Of a DNA stretch of 64,000 bases, positions 59,684 to 64,000 are shown in pieces (position 1 is the first letter of the stretch; every line of letters begins with the position of its first letter). A program made the position numbers and the translations under genes. The notes under the pieces were generated by a model, which ran no database searches, was not told where the DNA came from, and was given only the letters and a program-made list of their open reading frames with translations. This DNA comes from Hyalangium gracile (GTDB lineage Bacteria; Myxococcota; Myxococcia; Myxococcales; Myxococcaceae), in assembly GCF_020103725.1 (NCBI RefSeq), contig NZ_JAHXBG010000005.1:62001-126000 (forward strand), in the 5' to 3' direction.

Positions 59684-62600
59684 GCACCTCTGGAGCACCC
59701 GAGACCGATCGGGATCTCATGCTGGAGGCCTACCAGGAGCTGCGCCGACTGCGCGCGGAGGTGGTCCGCCTGCAGGACGCGAAGCACGTCCCCATCGCCG
59801 TGGTCGGCATGAGCTGCCGCTTCCCCGGCGGGGCCAACTCGCCGCGCGAGTTCTGGGACGTGCTCTCGAAGGGAACGGATGGCGTCGGTCCACGTCCCGC
59901 GGGGCGCGAGGTCCCGGCATGGCCCGCCCACTCTCCCGAGCACCCCGGACGCAGCGCCGGGTACCTGCGCGAGGTGGACCGCTTCGATGCGTCATTCTTC
60001 GGCATCTCTCCCCGAGAGGCCTCGCGGCTCGATCCGCAGCAGCGGCTCCTGATGGAGCTGATCTGGGAGGCACTGGAGGACGCGGGCCAGGACACCGCCC
60101 CCCTCCGTGGCAGCCCCACGGGGGTATTCGTCGCGCTCTACAACAACGACTATGCCCGCCTGCAGCTCGCCGATCCCGAGCGCGCGGATGCCTACGTCAG
60201 CACCGGCATCTCCGACGCGATGGCGGCCGGGCGCATCGCCTACCACTTCGATCTGCGCGGGCCGACGCTGGTGGTGGACACCGCCTGCTCCTCCTCGCTC
60301 GTGGCGCTCCACCTCGCCTGCCGCAGCCTGGCGGCGGAAGAGTCCGAGCTGGCCATCGTGGCCGCGTCGAACCTCATCCTGGATCCGGTGGTGACCCTGC
60401 TGACGGAGCGTCTCCAGGGCAGCTCTCCCACCGGACGGTGTCGCACGTTCGATGCCAGGGCCGATGGCTACGTGCGGGGCGAGGGCGTCGGCGCGCTCGT
60501 GCTTCGCCGGCTGCCGGATGCGCGGACCAGGCGAGACCGGATCCACGGCGTCATCCGCTCCAGCGTCATCAACCAGGACGGCCGCTCGCTCGGGCTCACG
60601 GCACCCAATGGGAAGGCGCAGCGGGAGCTGCTCCAGCAGGCCCTCTCCCACGCGGGAGTCGAGCCCCGGGAGATCGGCTACGTCGAGGCTCATGGCACCG
60701 GGACTCCGCTCGGAGACCCGATCGAGATCGAGGCCCTCACCGAGGTGCTCTCCACGGGTCGCAGCGCCGGAGAGCGGTGCCGGATCGGCTCCGTGAAGAG
60801 CAACGTCGGCCACCTGGAGGCGTCGGCGGGGCTGGCGGGTGTCATCAAGGTCCTGCTCTCCTTCCAGGCCGGGCAGCTCCCCGCGAACCTGCACTTCCAG
60901 ACCCTCAACCCGCACATCCAGCTCGACCCCGAGCGCTTCGAGATCGTCTCGCGGGCGACGGCCTGGCCCGCGGGCTCCGCTCCTCGACTGGCGGGCGTCA
61001 GCAGCTTCGGGCTCAGCGGCACGAACGCCCACGTCATCCTGGAAGAGCCCCCGCGTGAAGCTCCCGTATCGGTTCCCGCCACGGAGCGCTCGTGCGTGGT
61101 GGCACTCTCGGGGGCGGATGAGGCCATGCTCGCCGAGCGGGCCCGACGCCTGCTGCACTGGCTCGGGAACGAGCCGGAGGGAGTCTCGGCCTCTCTGCGG
61201 GATGTCGCCTTCTCGCTGGGAGCCCGCCGCTCCCACCTGGACTTCCGTCTGGCGGCCTGCGTCGGGACGAAGGCCGAGCTCACTCAGCTCCTCCAGGACT
61301 TCGTGAAGGGCCCCACGCCCGCCCACGCCTTCACCGGCAGACGCCCAGGGAGGCAGCCCCGACTCGCGTTCGTGTTCTCCGGGTTCGGCGGATACGGAGC
61401 GGCCCGGGTGAAGGAGCTGCTGGCGGAGGAGCCTGTCTTCCGGGAGGCGCTCCAGCGCTGTGAAGCAGCCCTCCGCCAGAACGGCGCGCCCTCGGTGCTC
61501 GCGATCCTCGAGGGCTCGACGCCTGGCTCGAGCGTTCCCGCGATCGTCCAGACGCAGCTCGCCGGCTTCGCGCTCCAGGTCGCCCTGGCGGAGCTGTGGC
61601 GGAGCTGGGGTGTGACTCCCGAGCTCGTCGTCGGGCACAGCATGGGAGAGGTGGCCGCTGCGGTGACGGCTGGCGCCCTCTCGCTGGAGGACGCCGCGAA
61701 GCTCATCACCGCTCGGGCCCGACTGCTCGGGCAGCTGAGCGGACAAGGCACCATGGCCTTGATCGAGCTGGCGGCTCCAGAGGTGGAGCAGGCGCTGGCA
61801 TCGCTCGGCCACAAGGCCTCGGTGGCCGCCGTGAACGGCCCCACCTCCACCGTGGTCTCCGGGGACTCCGAGGCCGTGGAGCAGGTGGTCCAGCACTTCG
61901 AGCGCAAGGCGGTCCGCTGCCGCCGGATGGACATCGACGTGCCCGCGCACTCGGCGCGGCTGGAGGGTTCGCGGCGCTCCCTGGAGGAGTCGCTGCGTGG
62001 ACTCACGCCTCGGGCCTCCAGCGTGCCGATCTTCTCCACCGTGACCGGGAAGCGGATTGCCGGTGAGGAGCTGAGCCCCGCGTACTGGGCGGACAACCTG
62101 CGCCAGCCCGTGCGGTTCTGGCCGGCCATCGAGCAGGCGCTCGAGAGTGGACCGATCGACTTCATCGAGATCGGTCCCCACCCGGTGCTGCTGCCCGGCT
62201 TGGCGACGGGCCTCGATGGCGTGCGCGAGGCGAAGCGTCCCGCGCTGCTCATCCCATCGATGCGCCGCGATGAGTCGGGCCGGCGTGTGCTCCTCGAGTC
62301 CCTGGCGCGGCTGTACGCCTCGGGACGCGACGTGAACTGGGAGGCGCTCCAGGAGCCCGGCGCCGTCCTCACGCTGCCTGCCATGCCCTGGCGGAAGCAG
62401 CGCTTCTGGTTCGACGACAGCACGGAGGCCCAGTCGGCCCGCCCTCCCACGGAGCGGCCCGTCGAGAGCCGTCCCTCCACAGACCAGGACACCGTCGCTC
62501 GCTTCTACGACGCCATCGCGCCACTGCACGAGGGCTCGCTGCACGGTCGAGACTCGGCGCCCGCGCTGCTCACCTTCGGCCTGCTGCCCCAGCGCGTGCC

Positions 62601-64000
62601 TGGGTTCTCCTGGTCCCTGGGGTTGTTCCAGCCCGACGCGCACCCGGAGATCCACCGCCAGCTCGTGGAGGCCCAGCGAGCCCTGCGCGAGATCGCTTTC
62701 GGCTCGGTGGACCTCTCCACCGTGACGCAGGCGCTCGACATCGGCTGCGGCTACGCGACCGATCTGTTCGACCTGGCGCAGCGGCACTCCCAGCTCCAGC
62801 TCGACGGCTTCACGCTGTCACCCCGGCAGGCCGCGCTCGCCCAGCAGCGACTGAGCGCCGCGAGGCTGGATTCCCGTGTCCGGGTGCGCGTGGCCGACAG
62901 CGCCCACACGGACTTCCCCGGCACGTATGACATGGCCTTCGGCTTCGAGGTGGCCGGGCTGGTCCGTGACAAGGCCGCGCTGTTCTCCAACATCGCTCGG
63001 CATCTGCGCCCCGGGGGCACGCTGCTGCTCGCGGACCTCGTCGCCAATACGCGCTCGGGCCTGGAGGTGGACACCACCTCCACGTTCGCCTCGGCCCGCT
63101 CCGAGTGGGGCGAGCTGCTCGCCGACCAGCGCCTGCGCCTGTCCGAGTGCGTGGACGTGAGCGCCCAGGTGATGAACTTCCTGGACGATCCCACCGACGC
63201 ACGGGAGCTCCGGCGACTGGCCGAGAAGCGCTCCCTCGACGAGGAGGCCATCCAGGCGCTGGAGTCCTGGGCCAACATCCGCCGCTCTCTCGAGCGCGGA
63301 CTGCTGAGCTACGTGGTGCTCATCGCCACGCTGGACCGGCACGCCTCCCGCGCCTCGGTGCTGCGCACGAACCAGGAGCGGCTCGCGACGGCCTCTCCTC
63401 CCTCCGAGGTTTCTCGGACGGCGGCCGCCCCGGGGCCTGCCTCCACCTCCTCGAGCACTCCCGCGGAGCTGCTGCATCGCATCGAGTGGCAGCCCCAGGA
63501 GCGTCCTGCTTCGCCAGTCGCCTCGGCCCGTGAGGGCGCGTGGCTGCTCTTCGCCGATGCAGGTGGCGTGGCAGGACGGCTGGCCGCGCGGCTCGAAGCC
63601 CAGGGCCAGCGGGTGGTGGTGATCCGTCGGCCTCCTTCCGACGCGCGGTCGGGCGACCGGCTGCGCGAGGCGCTCCTGGATGCGCTCGGTCCACACCGGA
63701 CGTGCAAGGGCGTGCTCTTCCTCTCGGGTCTCGATGCCGGGGCAGCCGAGGATGGCGGCCCGGAGCAGCTCTCCGCCGCGCTCGATGCAGGAGCGTTGGC
63801 GCTGCTGCCTCTCGCTCAGCGCATGGCTACCGAGCCTCTGCCAGGAACTCCCCGGCTGTGGGTGCTGACCCAGCGCGTCTGGGACAAGCTCCCGGCCGGA
63901 CAGCGCGGCACCCCGGCGCAGGCTCCGTTGTGGGGCCTCGGGCGGACGCTGATGCATGAGGCTCCGGGGCTCCAGACGACCCTGGTGGATCTCGGCGGCT
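59680..64000 (+). CDS. Type I polyketide synthase, KS-AT-MT-KR... (3' end outside window)
   Basis: About 1440 residues visible. Residues 8-33 form a coiled-coil docking helix (DRDLMLEAYQELRRLRAEVV). KS 38-460: C203 in DTACSSS, EAHGTGT, KSNVGHLE. AT about 565-870: S654 in GHSMGE, with VPAHS at the specificity site. SAM methyltransferase about 925-1195: ALDIGCGYATDLFDL at 1018-1032, then VADSAHTDFPG and LRPGGTLLLADL; whether it is a C- or O-methyltransferase I cannot settle. From about 1265 an LHRIEWQP start marks the structural half of a KR, and the frame is open at the window end. The start overlaps the previous stop (ATGA), so the two PKS genes are coupled. Confidence 0.93.
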   Translation, partial: MSTSGAPETDRDLMLEAYQELRRLRAEVVRLQDAKHVPIAVVGMSCRFPGGANSPREFWDVLSKGTDGVGPRPAGREVPAWPAHSPEHPGRSAGYLREVDRFDASFFGISPREASRLDPQQRLLMELIWEALEDAGQDTAPLRGSPTGVFVALYNNDYARLQLADPERADAYVSTGISDAMAAGRIAYHFDLRGPTLVVDTACSSSLVALHLACRSLAAEESELAIVAASNLILDPVVTLLTERLQGSSPTGRCRTFDARADGYVRGEGVGALVLRRLPDARTRRDRIHGVIRSSVINQDGRSLGLTAPNGKAQRELLQQALSHAGVEPREIGYVEAHGTGTPLGDPIEIEALTEVLSTGRSAGERCRIGSVKSNVGHLEASAGLAGVIKVLLSFQAGQLPANLHFQTLNPHIQLDPERFEIVSRATAWPAGSAPRLAGVSSFGLSGTNAHVILEEPPREAPVSVPATERSCVVALSGADEAMLAERARRLLHWLGNEPEGVSASLRDVAFSLGARRSHLDFRLAACVGTKAELTQLLQDFVKGPTPAHAFTGRRPGRQPRLAFVFSGFGGYGAARVKELLAEEPVFREALQRCEAALRQNGAPSVLAILEGSTPGSSVPAIVQTQLAGFALQVALAELWRSWGVTPELVVGHSMGEVAAAVTAGALSLEDAAKLITARARLLGQLSGQGTMALIELAAPEVEQALASLGHKASVAAVNGPTSTVVSGDSEAVEQVVQHFERKAVRCRRMDIDVPAHSARLEGSRRSLEESLRGLTPRASSVPIFSTVTGKRIAGEELSPAYWADNLRQPVRFWPAIEQALESGPIDFIEIGPHPVLLPGLATGLDGVREAKRPALLIPSMRRDESGRRVLLESLARLYASGRDVNWEALQEPGAVLTLPAMPWRKQRFWFDDSTEAQSARPPTERPVESRPSTDQDTVARFYDAIAPLHEGSLHGRDSAPALLTFGLLPQRVPGFSWSLGLFQPDAHPEIHRQLVEAQRALREIAFGSVDLSTVTQALDIGCGYATDLFDLAQRHSQLQLDGFTLSPRQAALAQQRLSAARLDSRVRVRVADSAHTDFPGTYDMAFGFEVAGLVRDKAALFSNIARHLRPGGTLLLADLVANTRSGLEVDTTSTFASARSEWGELLADQRLRLSECVDVSAQVMNFLDDPTDARELRRLAEKRSLDEEAIQALESWANIRRSLERGLLSYVVLIATLDRHASRASVLRTNQERLATASPPSEVSRTAAAPGPASTSSSTPAELLHRIEWQPQERPASPVASAREGAWLLFADAGGVAGRLAARLEAQGQRVVVIRRPPSDARSGDRLREALLDALGPHRTCKGVLFLSGLDAGAAEDGGPEQLSAALDAGALALLPLAQRMATEPLPGTPRLWVLTQRVWDKLPAGQRGTPAQAPLWGLGRTLMHEAPGLQTTLVDLGG

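Overview
The window is G+C-rich, densely coded bacterial DNA from a myxobacterium (Myxococcota). The best relatives suggested by content are Cystobacterineae such as Archangium, Cystobacter or Hyalangium, but this is inferred from gene content and no 16S or marker tree could be run. Pointers are a large Ser/Thr-kinase/AAA/TPR protein, two sigma-54 enhancer-binding proteins, several receiver/kinase hybrids, a globin-coupled histidine kinase almost position-identical to the one characterised in Anaeromyxobacter, and a modular NRPS-PKS assembly line. No rRNA, tRNA, CRISPR array, transposase or integrase was seen.

Region 1 (1-6.5 kb, mostly minus strand): a MacAB-type ABC export operon (adaptor, ATPase, permease cut by the window edge), a 37-residue membrane peptide, a polytopic membrane protein, an NlpC/P60-like peptidase and a MarR regulator. 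Region 2 (6.6-14.8 kb, minus): a complete histidine operon, hisG-D-C-H-A-B-F-(inositol-phosphatase-like hisN)-IE, with each start overlapping the previous stop by 1-4 bases and a polysaccharide deacetylase appended 6 bp later. In front of hisG lie a His-rich leader peptide (six His codons in a seven-codon run), an 11-bp terminator with a U run, and a sigma-70-like promoter that would make the leader leaderless: a transcription attenuator.

Region 3 (14.8-26.7 kb): thiO, an HD-GYP response regulator, moaA, a DUF4870 membrane protein, thiC behind a TPP riboswitch, then a plus-strand run of CBS protein, triple-Usp protein, SLC13-type anion transporter, OsmC-like protein, NtrC-type regulator and a 47-residue membrane peptide. 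Region 4 (26.7-32.8 kb, minus): a heme-sensor signalling operon of globin-coupled kinase, double-receiver regulator and receiver-kinase hybrid, followed by a membrane/spermidine-synthase-like fusion. Region 5 (33.2-41.6 kb): a PknK-like kinase, convergent with a four-gene lipid operon (cNMP-like/patatin, KAS III-like, acyltransferase, FabI-like SDR) in which two enzymes lack a canonical catalytic residue.

Region 6 (41.8-64 kb, plus): a GAF-AAA sigma-54 activator, an ArsA-type ATPase, an 82-residue protein, a small patatin, then with no more than 40 bp between genes the start of a hybrid assembly line: acyl-AMP ligase-KR-PCP-Cy-A(Cys, predicted)-Ox-PCP, KS-AT-DH-KR-ACP, and KS-AT-MT-KR... running off the window. 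It should build a thiazole from an acid (possibly alpha-keto/alpha-hydroxy) starter plus cysteine and extend it with polyketide units. The cluster end and the product are outside the window.
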